Shown here piece by piece: positions 1-10,033 of a stretch of 64,000 nucleotides of DNA (position 1 is the stretch's first letter; every line of letters starts with the position of its first letter). The translations under genes were made by a program, and so were the position numbers. The stretch is from Martensiomyces pterosporus (taxonomy: Eukaryota; Kickxellomycota; Kickxellomycetes; Kickxellales; Kickxellaceae), in assembly GCA_025201845.1 (NCBI GenBank), contig MU604009.1, positions 1 through 64,000 on the forward strand, written 5' to 3'. The notes beneath the pieces are model-generated. The model saw nothing but the letters and a program-made list of their open reading frames with translations. It did not search any database and was not told the DNA's origin.

Positions 1-2
1 GT

Positions 3-332
3 GGGCTTGGACGCCAGAAGCTCGGGGCCTACATCATTGTGCCGGCATTCAACCTCATTGGTCTCCCGCTCAGCGTGTACTTTGCATATGGGCCGCCTGC
101 GATGGAGGTGGTTGGTCTGTGGTGGGGCACCTGTGCGGGAACCGTCATCTCGGCGCTGCTGCAGCTCTTCTTCATCGTCTACCGCACCGACTGGGACAGG
201 GAGGTTGAGCGCTGTCTCCGCCGCCTGATCAGCAGCGGCCCTGCTGGCTCCTCAGCTGCAATCAGCGTTGGTGGCGAGGAGGAGGCTCGCGGACAAAATG
301 CGTGCAGCTACGGATCCATGGCAGCTGCCTGA
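3..332 (+). CDS. MATE family transporter, C-terminal end (5' end outside window)
   Basis: Open from the left window edge (codons start at base 3) to a TGA at 330-332, giving about 109 residues. The peptide aligns with the C-terminus of the complete MATE protein at 703-2277: GRQKLGAY matches GRQNAGAW, FNLIGLPLSVYFAYGPP matches YYLLGFPLGLYLTYGPP, and RTDWDREVERC matches RTDWDEEVSRC. It covers the last two membrane helices and the short cytosolic tail of a multidrug and toxin extrusion antiporter, which exports organic cations in exchange for H+ or Na+. The tail after the last helix is Ser/Gly/Ala-rich and differs from the neighbour. The upstream part and any introns lie outside the window. Same-strand adjacency indicates a tandem duplicate. 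Confidence 0.85.
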   Translation, partial: GLGRQKLGAYIIVPAFNLIGLPLSVYFAYGPPAMEVVGLWWGTCAGTVISALLQLFFIVYRTDWDREVERCLRRLISSGPAGSSAAISVGGEEEARGQNACSYGSMAAA

Positions 333-702
333 ACAAGCGCTGGCCACATGGCCTGGGCTGTCACACACCAGTGTCCTTCCAAACCTGACGTAGCACTGGC
401 GGCGATCTTTTTTGTCAGAATAAAATGTCGCAAAAGTGTTTCGATTCACTCAAGGCCCTGCTGCAAGCGAAAAGAGTGCCCGCCTTTCGTAAGGGCTGCC
501 AAACTTTTTTTTTTCGAGTAGCTGCTTATGCTTCTCTCGTTTTTCTTTTCCATATTGGCTTCTCTTCGCACCCTACTCATAGCCTCGCTAGTCTTGCATT
601 AGTTTTTTTCTGGCGGCAAGTAGCTAGTTGCTTCGTTTCCACTGCACCAACGATACGCTGAGCTGAATCAGCACCCTGAAACTGAAAGCTGAATAATAGA
701 CG
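333..702. other. Intergenic region between two MATE paralogues
   Basis: No credible gene. It holds the 3' end of the first MATE gene (AATAAA at 419-424) and, from about 500 to 640, a T/C-rich stretch with runs of T that probably forms part of the promoter of the second MATE gene, whose ATG is at 703. Confidence 0.6.
419..424 (+). terminator. Probable polyadenylation signal of the first MATE gene
   Basis: An AATAAA hexamer lies 87 bases after the TGA of the partial MATE gene and before the T-rich promoter stretch of the second. Position and orientation fit a 3'-end signal; there is no transcript evidence. Confidence 0.4.
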
Positions 703-2277
703 ATGTCAGAGCCAGCAACCCCAGCGAGCGGCGCCAGCGAATCTATGCCGCTTCTCGCCTCTAATCCCAACGAGGCCACAGCAGAGCCCAATGCATCAAG
801 CTGTCCACAGCCAGCAGCTACGCTGTGCAGCGAGTTTCTGGACCTCGACTCTGTAGACACAAAGGCGATCATCAAGCAGGAGACATCCTTGCTCATATCA
901 TCCAGCATTCCTGTAGTGATGACATATCTTCTCCAGTACAGCTTCAGCTTTGTAAATCTGCTGGTGCTAGGCCATATAGGCGCTGATGAACTTGCAGCAG
1001 CAGCACTAGCCAACATGACGCTGGTTGTAGCCGTGTATTCGCCATGCGTAGGGCTGGCTTCGGCTTTGGACACGTACTGCTCAACTGCATTTACTGCATC
1101 GCAGGATAAAACCCTGGTCGGATTCCACTTGCAGCGTGGCGTTATCGCAGTGACTGGCCACTTCTTGCTCAGTTCGCCGGCACTGTGGTATCTGGATTCG
1201 ATCCTCATATGGTTCAAACAGGACGCTGTGGTCTCCAAGCTCTGCGGCCAGTTCATGAGGGTGCAGTTGCTTGGCGTGCTCGCATGGATGTATTTTGAAT
1301 GCATCAAGCGCTTCCTCCAGGCACAGGGCATAATGCAGGCCAGCACATACATCCTGCTGGTTGCAATGCCGATTCACTTGGCGAACAACTACTTGCTTGT
1401 CTGGTCTCCGGTCATTGGATCCGGATTCTTGGGCGCGGCTTTTGCCAATGTGCTGACCTATTGGATCCTGCTTGCTGGAATTATGATATATACATGGCGC
1501 AGCAAAGCCAGGGAGTACTGGGGCGGGTGGACGACGCAGTCTTTGTGGTCAATGCCTCAGTACTACCGCTTGGCCATACCGTCGATGATCATGGTGTGCT
1601 CCGAGTGGTGGATCCTGGACTTGCTCGCCCTTGCTGCAAGCTACCTGGGCAACACCACGCTGGCTGCGCAGAGCATCGTCATCAACACCTGCACGCTGAC
1701 TTACCAGTTCGCTGATGGGCTCAGCGTCGCTCTCTGCAACCATGTGGGTAACTTGATCGGCCATGCGCGTGCGCGCCGTGCGAGGATATCTGCCTATGTT
1801 GGCATTTCCCTTGCTGCTACGCTGGGCGTCTTGACGCTGGTGTTTGCCCTGGTCGCTGGTCGCTGGTGGGGTAGCATTTACTCCAGCGACAGACGAGTGA
1901 TTGCCTGTGTAGCGATGATTATGCCTGCATGCGCCCTGTTCCAGATGGTTGACGCCGTCAACAGCGTTGGATCCGGGGTGCTCCGCAGCCTCGGACGCCA
2001 GAATGCCGGTGCATGGATCAACTTCCCCTCATACTACTTGCTTGGATTTCCGCTGGGGCTGTACCTGACGTATGGCCCGCCTCACATCGGCGTGGTAGGG
2101 CTTTGGTACGGCATTTGTGCTGGCGTTACCCTGGCAGTCGTGATGCAGTGCTGGGTCTGCCTCCGCACTGACTGGGACGAGGAAGTGAGCCGCTGCATGC
2201 TGCAAGTGTCCAAGGATCGCAGCACGCTGCTGGCCTCTGAGCCAGCAAACACAGGGCCTGGCGAGAGTGCGTTTTAG
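703..2277 (+). CDS. MATE family multidrug/toxin extrusion transporter
   Basis: Encodes 524 residues with no intron. A hydrophilic N-terminus of about 60 residues, rich in Ser/Pro/Ala, is followed by about twelve hydrophobic segments in the two six-helix bundles of the MATE fold, then a 30-residue tail. The first bundle starts at KQETSLLISSSIPVVMTYLL. MATE hallmarks include ADELAAAALAN after helix 2 and, at the equivalent place in the second half, NTTLAAQSIVIN. Fungal members (yeast Erc1 type) sit in plasma or vacuolar membranes and export cationic compounds using an H+ or Na+ gradient; the substrate cannot be told from sequence. The start is the first ATG of the frame. The C-terminal 100 residues closely match the partial gene just upstream, so the two are tandem paralogues. 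Confidence 0.93.
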   Translation: MSEPATPASGASESMPLLASNPNEATAEPNASSCPQPAATLCSEFLDLDSVDTKAIIKQETSLLISSSIPVVMTYLLQYSFSFVNLLVLGHIGADELAAAALANMTLVVAVYSPCVGLASALDTYCSTAFTASQDKTLVGFHLQRGVIAVTGHFLLSSPALWYLDSILIWFKQDAVVSKLCGQFMRVQLLGVLAWMYFECIKRFLQAQGIMQASTYILLVAMPIHLANNYLLVWSPVIGSGFLGAAFANVLTYWILLAGIMIYTWRSKAREYWGGWTTQSLWSMPQYYRLAIPSMIMVCSEWWILDLLALAASYLGNTTLAAQSIVINTCTLTYQFADGLSVALCNHVGNLIGHARARRARISAYVGISLAATLGVLTLVFALVAGRWWGSIYSSDRRVIACVAMIMPACALFQMVDAVNSVGSGVLRSLGRQNAGAWINFPSYYLLGFPLGLYLTYGPPHIGVVGLWYGICAGVTLAVVMQCWVCLRTDWDEEVSRCMLQVSKDRSTLLASEPANTGPGESAF

Positions 2278-2898
2278 GATCAATGGCTGTTTGTTTGCCA
2301 GCCTGTGTCTACCATCAACACGAAACACGTGCAACCCTGAAAAGTGCCAGTGAGACACCCGTGATGCTGCCATGCGCATGCTGAGCACACCTCAGGATCA
2401 GCGCATCAGATTTGCTGCTCCATCCATTCCTGGCCTGCCAGCAAAAAATCGTGTGGGCTGGCTGTGCTGTGCACCGCCCCCTACTCTGAGCTGCTGTCAA
2501 GCACGCAAATAATGCGCGGTTGCTGGTCTGCATTTACGTCAAGCGCTTCCATCTGTCTTTTAAATTCTTTTTCCCCTTGTTTTGCTGCTGTTCACTTTGG
2601 CGTGTGCAATTCTCGCTTTCGCTCTTGCCTCTCCCTCGCCCCCTCTACATCTTGCGCTTTTTTTTCTTCGTGGAATCGCCCAAGCCAGCCACCACGGGCA
2701 TCAGGTCTAGCAGAATAGGAAAAGATGGTAAGCAGCACTTTGCAAGAGTGATGCCTGGTCGCTAAACATAACCCGCGCAAAAGGCGTCTATTGAAGACAT
2801 GCACGCTCTACAGTATGCGCTGCCAACCAGCTAGTCCCATCGTGCTTCTCATTTCGCTCTTACATTTTTGTGATGATGCTTGTTGCGCAATGTAGGGA
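2278..2898. other. Intergenic region upstream of SEC27
   Basis: No gene seen. It contains the MATE 3' flank and, from about 2560 to 2680, a strongly C/T-rich tract typical of fungal promoters, then the SEC27 leader. An in-frame stop lies two codons before the SEC27 ATG at 2899. Confidence 0.6.
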
Positions 2899-5740
2899 AT
2901 GCGCCTCGACATTAAAGTAAGGAGCCTGAATAAGTATACAGAGTATGCGGGGGTGTGAGTGGCGAGGCTTGTGCAGGCGTTTGCTGATTCCAAATCTTGC
3001 GCCTACTACCACTTGCTGTCTGTTCTATTAGAGAAAGCTCTCTGCGCGGACGGACCGCGTAAAGTCCATCGACATGCACCCCACGGAGCCGTGGGTGCTG
3101 GCGTCGCTGTACAGCGGACAGGTGTACATCTGGAACTACGAGACGCAGACCCAGGTAAAGACCTTCGAGGTGTGCGATCTGCCCGTGCGTGCAGCCAAAT
3201 TCATTGCGCGCAAGAACTGGATCATCACAGGCTCGGACGATATGCAGCTGCGTGTCTACAACTACAACACGCACGAACGTGTGGCGGCATTCGACGCACA
3301 CCAAGACTATATCCGCTGCATTGCTGTTCACCCCACCCTGCCCTACGTTCTCACGGGCTCTGACGACATGTCAATCAAGCTCTGGGACTGGGAGAAGAAC
3401 TGGAAGTGCGTCCAGATGTTCGAGGGCCACACGTACTTTGTTATGGGCCTCTCCATCAACCCCAAGGATACCAATACATTCGCCTCTGCCAGCTTGGACA
3501 AGACTATCAAGGTGTGGAACCTTGGGTCGCCAGTGCCAAACTACACCATCGAGGGCCATGCCAAGGGCGTCAATGCCGTCGACTACTACCATGGCAGCGA
3601 CAAGCCGTATCTTGTCAGTGGGGCAGACGACTTTTTGGCCAAGGTCTGGGACTACCAGAACAACTCGTGCGTGCAGACACTTGAGGGCCACTCGCAGAAC
3701 GTTGTAACCGTGGCATACCACCCCACGCTGCCAATCATCCTGACTGGCAGCGAAGACGGAACAGTGCGCGTTTGGAACTCAAGCACATACCGCCTCGAGA
3801 CGTCGCTCAACTATGGCATGGACCGCGTGTGGGCCATCGGATATGGCCAGCACAGCAACACCGTCGCTATCGGCCACGAAGAGGGCGTGGTTGTCCTTTC
3901 CCTGGGGCGCGATGACCCAGCGGTCAGCATGGACACCAACGGTAGGATTATCTGGTCGAAGCACAACGAGATCCAGAGCGCAAACGTCAAGGCTAGCATG
4001 GATTCTGGCCTCGAAGACGGCGAGCGCATCGCACTGTCCACAAAGGAGCTTGGCAGCTGCGAGGTCTATCCTTACACTCTGAAGCACAGCCCCAACGGCC
4101 GCTTTGTCGTTGTTTGCGGCGATGGCGAGTACATCATCTACACGGCCCTGGCGTGGCGCAACAAGTCGTTTGGCTCGGGCCAGGAGTTTGTTTGGGCTCA
4201 AAATTCGAACGAGTATGCAGTGCGCGAGTCCACAACGTCAATCAGGCTGTTCAAGAGCTTCAAGGAGAAATCGCGGCCTGCGGCTTCGGCTCTTGCCAGC
4301 CTCGGCTACTCGGCCGAGGAGATCTTTGGCGGCAGCCTGCTTGGCGTTCGTGGAGCCGGCGGCACGCTCACTCTGTACGACTGGGAGACCGAGCTTATTG
4401 TCCGCAGGATCGATGTGGAGCCGAAAAACATTTTCTGGTCAGAAAGCGGCGAGCTTTTTGCCGTTGCCACGGAGGACTCGTACTTTGTGCTTCGCTTCAA
4501 CCGCGATGCCTTTGCCGAGTACGCCCAGCAGCACGCCAACCAGACTGGCGAGGAGGGAGTCGAAGAGGCCATCGAGTTTGTCACCGAGATCCAGGAGGCC
4601 GTCAAGACCGGCTGCTGGATAGGCGACTGCTTCATCTACACCAATGCGGCCAACCGCCTCAACTACCTGGTTGGCGGACAGGTGTTTACGATCTCGCACT
4701 TTGACACCTCCATGTTTATGCTGGGCTACGTTGCTCGCGACAACCGCGTCTACCTTGCCGACAAGGACGTGAACATTGTCAGCTACGTCCTGCCTTTGCC
4801 TGTCATTGAGTACCAGACCGCTATCCTGCGTGGCGACTTGGAGGCAGCGCAAGAGGTCCTGCCCTCGATTCCCTCGGACCAGCGTCCAAAGATTGCGCGC
4901 TTCCTCGAGGCAGAGGACATGAAGGAGCTCGCTCTTGAGGTCACAACCGATCCTGAGCAGCGGTTCGACCTGGCTGTCCAGCTGAACCATCTGGATACTG
5001 CCTACAAGCTGGCCGAGGAGAGCGCTGCCGAGGCCAAGTGGCGCATTGTTGGCGACTGCGCTCTGCGTGCGTGGAACTTTGACTTGGCAGAGCGCTGCAT
5101 GGCGAAGGCCAAGGACTTGAGCGGCCTGCTGCTGCTGTACACCTCGTCTGGCAACGCCAGCGGCATGGAGCAGCTCGCCGAAATGGCTGAGGCAGCAGGC
5201 GCAAACAACATTGCCTTTGCCTGCTACCAGTCGCTCAAGCAGACCGAGAAGTGCCTGGACCTTCTCCTGCGCACAGACCGCATCCCTGAGGCTGCGCTCT
5301 TTGCACGCACGTATCTCCCACGCAAGGTTGAGGAGGTTGTGCCCGCATGGAAGGCGCTTCTTGAGGAGTCTGGCAAGCACAAGGCGGCTGAGGCGATTGC
5401 CAGCCCCAGGGACTACGCCAACCTGTTCCCCAGCTTTGAGCAAGCGCTGGCTCTCAGCACTAGCCAAGAGGCGATCCCCGCCAGCGAATACCCTCTTCAC
5501 AAGGCTGATCTGTCCAGAGACTTGCTTAGTGAAGGAGCTGCAAGCGCCTCTCCTGTTGTTGCCAACAGCGCTGTTGAGCCAGCCGAGGAGCAGGTCGAGG
5601 CTGACGTCGATGTCGATGTCGATGCCGATGCCGATGTCGATGCCGATGTCAATGCCGATGTCAATGCCGATGTTGAGGCTGAGGCTGAGGCTGAGGCTGA
5701 TGACGACGAGTTCCACGAGGCTAGCCCCGCAGCAGAGTAG
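2899..5740 (+). CDS. SEC27: Coatomer (COPI) subunit beta-prime
   Basis: Two exons, 2899-2916 and 3032-5740, give 908 residues. Exon 1 encodes only MRLDIK; the 115-nt intron (GTAAGG...TTAG, phase 0) is followed by RKLSARTDRVKSIDMHPTEP, which restores the conserved N-terminus of Sec27/beta-prime COP. Residues 1-300 form the first WD40 propeller (for example GSDDMQLRVYNYNT, GSDDMSIKLWDWE, GSEDGTVRVWNSS), about 320-595 the second, and about 600-815 an alpha-solenoid. The protein is part of the COPI coat that retrieves KKXX-type cargo from Golgi to ER. Family members end with a short acidic tail; here it is a long Asp/Val/Ala/Glu repeat (about residues 850-895). An in-frame TAG just upstream fixes the start. 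Confidence 0.96.
5603..5701 (+). repeat. Hexanucleotide coding repeat in SEC27 tail
   Basis: Imperfect GATGTC/GATGCC/AATGCC hexamers, followed by four GAGGCT units, encode alternating Asp-Val, Asp-Ala, Asn-Ala and Glu-Ala pairs. The array lies in the acidic tail after the conserved solenoid and stays in frame. Confidence 0.85.
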
Positions 5741-6457
5741 ACCCGGAGTCAAGCTCCGGTCAAGCCTGGCATGGCAAGCCCTCTCTGGCTACGGCCGAAT
5801 GAGCGCGTGCAGCTGGCCAGCACAGCCCCTTCCTTTCTATTCTTTCTTTCATCTTGCCCTCTTATTTTCGAAACACAAGACATCCACACAGCCTGCTGCA
5901 CTTTGGCCGCGATAGAGCCGTGGGACAGCTAGCGTCCCTTTGTGTCTGAGTTGCGAGGCTACCGCCGGCTGCCGCAAAAGGAGCAGCTTGCGGCGATCAC
6001 CGCAGGGGCGCGCCTCACCCCGGCCCAGACGCAGCCAATGGCCCGCTCCAGCCAGCACAGCAAATAGTCCGAGTGTGCGGGCCTGGGCTGAGAGCCCTCT
6101 GAGTTGGGCGGATTTGCAGGCAGGCGCGCGCCCGTGTGCGTGGACAAAAACTATGACTGCTGCTGATAAGGGCCAGAGCTGGTGGGTGCTGCCAGCTTCC
6201 CAACAAAAACTGAGCGGCAGCTCAAACGGCGCTGCTGCTGATAAGAGCCGGGGTGGGGTCAGAGGGGGCAAAGGCAGCAGCATCATCCCAATTATCTCCG
6301 AGAGCAGGCAAAAAAAAAAAAAGACAAGGCTAGCTCGAGCACAGTCAGGCCTTTTCCTCCGCCTCTCCTTATCTCCCTGCTGCTTGCCTGTCTTTCTTTT
6401 CTGTGCCCCCGCCTTATCCAGTGGTTTAGAAAAATACATTGCACATTGTTTAGCACC
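5741..6457. other. Intergenic region upstream of IDH1
   Basis: No gene seen. C/T-rich blocks at about 5825-5870 and 6350-6410 and a 12-base A run near 6310-6321 fit a 3' flank followed by a fungal promoter and leader. Minus-strand open frames here are shadows without family resemblance. Confidence 0.6.
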
Positions 6458-8058
6458 ATGTTCAAGTCTCTTGCGCGCCAGTCTACTATCAAGCAGGTAC
6501 GTACTCTCTCTCTCTCTTGCAGCCAAGCGCCTTGCAGGGCGCGCAGCCTGCCAGTAATCTACATGCGCTGGCGGCTTATTTGAACGGCGGCCTCGTAAAT
6601 TCGCCAGTCTGTGCTGGGCAACATTCGCTTTGAAAATATGCTCAGACACGGCTTTACTGACTGCACCCTGTGCCATCGCTTTCCTACGGCTGCTGCTTCA
6701 ATAGGTTGCTCGCCTGTCTGCTCGCTCGATGAGCACTGTTGTCGAGGTAAGTGTCTTGGTGCCGCCAGCACCTGGTGTGCAGAGCGGAGCCTCTACTGCC
6801 CTGCCGAGAAAGCGGGAAATCAGCGGATATGAATGGCGACGGCTGCTGTCGTCGCCGTTAAAGGCAAAGTTGGAAGGGTGCTCCACCAGGCCCGTTACCC
6901 GCTAGCTGGAGAGCAGCCGGCTACCGACACGGTCAGCTCCTGAGCCCCCCCCCTTCGGCGATTGCAGCCCTTGTGCTAACAGGTGCGTGTTTGGTTTCTT
7001 GTCTTGGTTGCGGGGGAACCCCATGGCCCCTGTAGGACACTGCCGGCCCAAAGTGCTACGGAGGAACCTACACTGTCACCCTTATCCCCGGTGACGGTAT
7101 CGGCCAGGAGACGGCGACCTCTGTGAAGTCTGTGTTCAGCGCAGCCAAGGTCCCTGTCGAGTTTGAGCAGTACGATCTCTCTGGATTCACCCCCGAGAAC
7201 GACAGCCTGATGCAGGAGGCTCTCACCAGCCTTCGCCGCAACAAGGTCGGTCTTAAGGGCATTCTCTACACCCCTATCCGCCAGGGCCACAGCTCGTTCA
7301 ATGTCGCCATGCGCAAGGAGCTCGACATCTACGCGTCGGTTGCCCACTGCAGAAACATCGAGGGCATCGACGCCCGCCACAAGGACGTCGACTTTGTCAT
7401 CATCCGTGAGAACACCGAGGGCGAGTACTCTGGCCTCGAGCACCAGTCGTTCCCGGGCGTCGTTGAGTCGCTCAAGATCATCACCCGCCCCAAGACCGAG
7501 CGCATTGCCCGGTATGCCTTCGACTATGCCCTTCGCAACAACCGCAAGAAGGTCACCATTGTCCACAAGGCCAACATCATGAAGCTCGCCGACGGCCTTT
7601 TCCTCAACACCTGCCGCGCCATCGCCAAGGAGTACCCCAGCATCCAGTACAACGACATGATTGTGGACAACACCGCCATGCAGCTTGTCAGCAAGCCCCA
7701 GCAGTTCGACGTCATGGTCATGCCCAACCTCTACGGCAGCATTGTCAGCAACATTGGCGCGGGCCTCATCGGCGGACCTGGCATTGTTCCTGGAGCCAAC
7801 TACGGCCGCGAGTTTGCCATCTTTGAGCCTGGATCCCGCCACGTCGCCAAGGACATCCAGGGCCGCAACACCGCCAACCCTTCGTCGCTCATCCTCTCGT
7901 CGGTCATGATGCTCCGCCACCTCCAGCTCAACAGCCACGCCGACCAGATCGAGCGCGCAGTCAGCAAGACCCTGAGCGTCGACGGCATCAGAACCCCTGA
8001 CCTTGGTGGCAACCACTCGACCACCGACTTTACCAAGGCTGTGATCCGCAACCTCTAG
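6458..8058 (+). CDS. IDH1: Mitochondrial NAD-dependent isocitrate dehydrogenase, subunit 1
   Basis: Three exons, 6458-6496, 6705-6746 and 7036-8058, all joined in phase 0, give 367 residues (yeast Idh1 has 360). Exon 1 starts MFKSLARQSTIKQ and exon 2 adds VARLSARSMSTVVE, together an Arg/Ser-rich mitochondrial targeting peptide. The mature part opens with YTVTLIPGDGIGQE. Family motifs include RENTEGEYSGLEH, RPKTERIARYAF, VHKANIMKL, the Asp region NDMIVDN, and GSRHVAKDIQGRN. The sequence around GHSSFNVAMRKELDIYA fits the Idh1 (regulatory, AMP-responsive) branch better than Idh2. The enzyme is an Idh1/Idh2 hetero-octamer in the matrix that converts isocitrate to 2-oxoglutarate in the TCA cycle. 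Codon use is strongly C-ending, suggesting high expression. Both introns interrupt the presequence. Confidence 0.95.
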
Positions 8059-10033
8059 CCTGCTGGTTAGCTAGCTGCCGTTGTCTTTCTTCCGTCTCTT
8101 TCCCTTGTTTTCTAAACTGCGTGCAACTGACTATTGCGTGTTTGAGTATCCTCTGCAGCAGCGCCCATCCTGCTGGCGCCAAGCGATGCTACGGCGCCCA
8201 TGCGAGAATCTGAAATCTGGATACGGATATGCAGGCTGGCTCGCCGCACAATCGGCACTTGCACTCTGACATGCTACTTTTGTGGAATCTCGCAAGCCGG
8301 CGGACACAGAGCAGGCAGGCAAGGGCCCACGCCAAGCAGAGCGCCAGAGCGCCAGAGGCAGCGATGGGAGGGGCACTGTGTGCTGTAAACGCGAAATGGC
8401 AGAGAATGGATGAGTAAACACAAAGACAGTAAAGCAACGCGGCCCGTTCACGCCGCTCCTAGCCTATGGCCGGCTCAGCAGCACAAAAGCCATGCAGTAG
8501 CAAGGCAGGGAGCTAGCCAGGCAAACAAATGGCGTGCCATCGTCCACCACGAACATCGACATATGTGTGGACTCGGGGGGTGAGCAGCAGAGCTGCGCGC
8601 GTGCATTGTCACCTGAAAGGGGCTGGTGCCAAGCAAAGAGGCTCTTTTTCCGGCCCGCGGTCTGGGGGCGAGAAGCTCTGGGCTGGCTGGGCTGGGCTGG
8701 CTGGGTGTGAGAGCCGCCTCTGGCTCCTGCACTTCGCTCTGTGCCTGTTGCTCGCAGGAACAAGAACAGGAACTCGAAGAGCGCTGCCTGCTGGCGGACG
8801 GGCTTTCGTATTTGTTTTGGTTGATGGACGGTCGATCCTGCTTTCCTTGTAGCTCCTTTCTGAGCTCATGCACTTTGCCAATTAGCGGCAGCTCCGTGGG
8901 CTTTGGCCATCCCTCCCTGTTTCCTGCTACTCCGCGCACACAGGCAAAGAGAGCGCCCTGCTAGGCGCGCTTCCCTTTGGCAGGCGCCTTTCTTTTCCTC
9001 CCAGACAGAGCCCGCGCGCCTCCAGGCTCATCATCTTACATGGCACAGCGCAACCCTCTTTCTGCAATTTCCTTGTTTGCCCCTTTTCCAGCTGCTGGGT
9101 TTGTTTCCTTTCCCTTGTGTTCTTTTTTAGTTTATTTGGCGTTTTGTGCCCTGAGGCAGCCTAACAAAATCCTTCTTCCCTTATCCTCCCTCCTCCTCCG
9201 CTCCACAGCCCGCTCTTTGCCTCTTTATTCCCTGGCCTCCTGCCCCTCTACTTACGCGCACCTGCTCATCCTCTTGCACGCTCAAGCACACACGCAGCAA
9301 CAGCAGCACACCAGCACAGCACACCTTGCGAGCACACAGCTCCAGGGCTCACTGAGCACGAATACCTGCCGGCACAAAAGCATAATAAAGCAGTTTTGCC
9401 TTCAGGCGCTGTCTACGGACACCAAACACCAGCAGCAGCCATACCCTCGGTTTCTACTTTGGCAGCTCAGCCTCAATCACAGCTTTGTTTCTTAGCTGCG
9501 CTATTGCAGGCCAGACAAGAGTAAGTAGAGCAGGCCTAGCCAGCACCCCTTCTGCACTCATAGTCAGCATCTCAAGACAGACAGGGCTGCGCTGTGCACT
9601 TGTGGAAAGGCAGCTCTCCCACCCTTGGTGCTGGTGTGTCTATCTTTGCTTCAGGGCAAAAAGGCACACCAATACACATGCTTCTATCTCTCCATGTGCA
9701 GCTTGTAAACGAATGTCGCTATGCCAGTAGCAGCGAGGGGCTACAAGCTGGTCCTTTCTCTTTTCTGCTACCAAGCATACCAATGGCTGTTGCTTTTATT
9801 GCTGCTGCTGCTGCTGCTACTACTACTACTATTATTATCGCACGCACTATCCGCGCACTGTCGCTCAATTTGCTGCTTTGCATCGCCCCTCTTTCTCTTT
9901 CTCTTTCTCCGCATTTGTACACATTTTATACGGCCTTGTCTTTATAGAGGCACGCATATACAAACGCGCGTGCTGGTCTTTAGGTTCATTCACGCAGCGG
10001 TTCCGAAGGCTTGGACAAGCCGAGGCCAGCGCC
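8059..10033. other. Long intergenic region upstream of the RhoGAP gene
   Basis: About 2 kb without a supportable gene. The left part is the IDH1 3' flank. From about 9050 to 9300 it becomes C/T-rich. At 9480-9520 a CAG acceptor and a GTAAGT donor lie 11 bases apart, which could be a tiny 5'-UTR exon of the RhoGAP gene. Several short open frames here show no protein-like composition. Confidence 0.5.
9801..9839 (+). repeat. Compound trinucleotide microsatellite
   Basis: Runs of GCT, then ACT, then ATT in succession, lying in the presumed 5' leader of the RhoGAP gene about 200 bases before its ATG. Confidence 0.9.

Noticed and set aside
4439..5752. Long minus-strand open frame of 437 codons
   Set aside because: Antisense shadow of SEC27; composition mirrors the biased coding strand and shows no family features.
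6976..8016. Minus-strand open frame of 346 codons
   Set aside because: Antisense to the conserved IDH1 exon 3; Val/Leu/Asp-rich shadow caused by C-ending codons.
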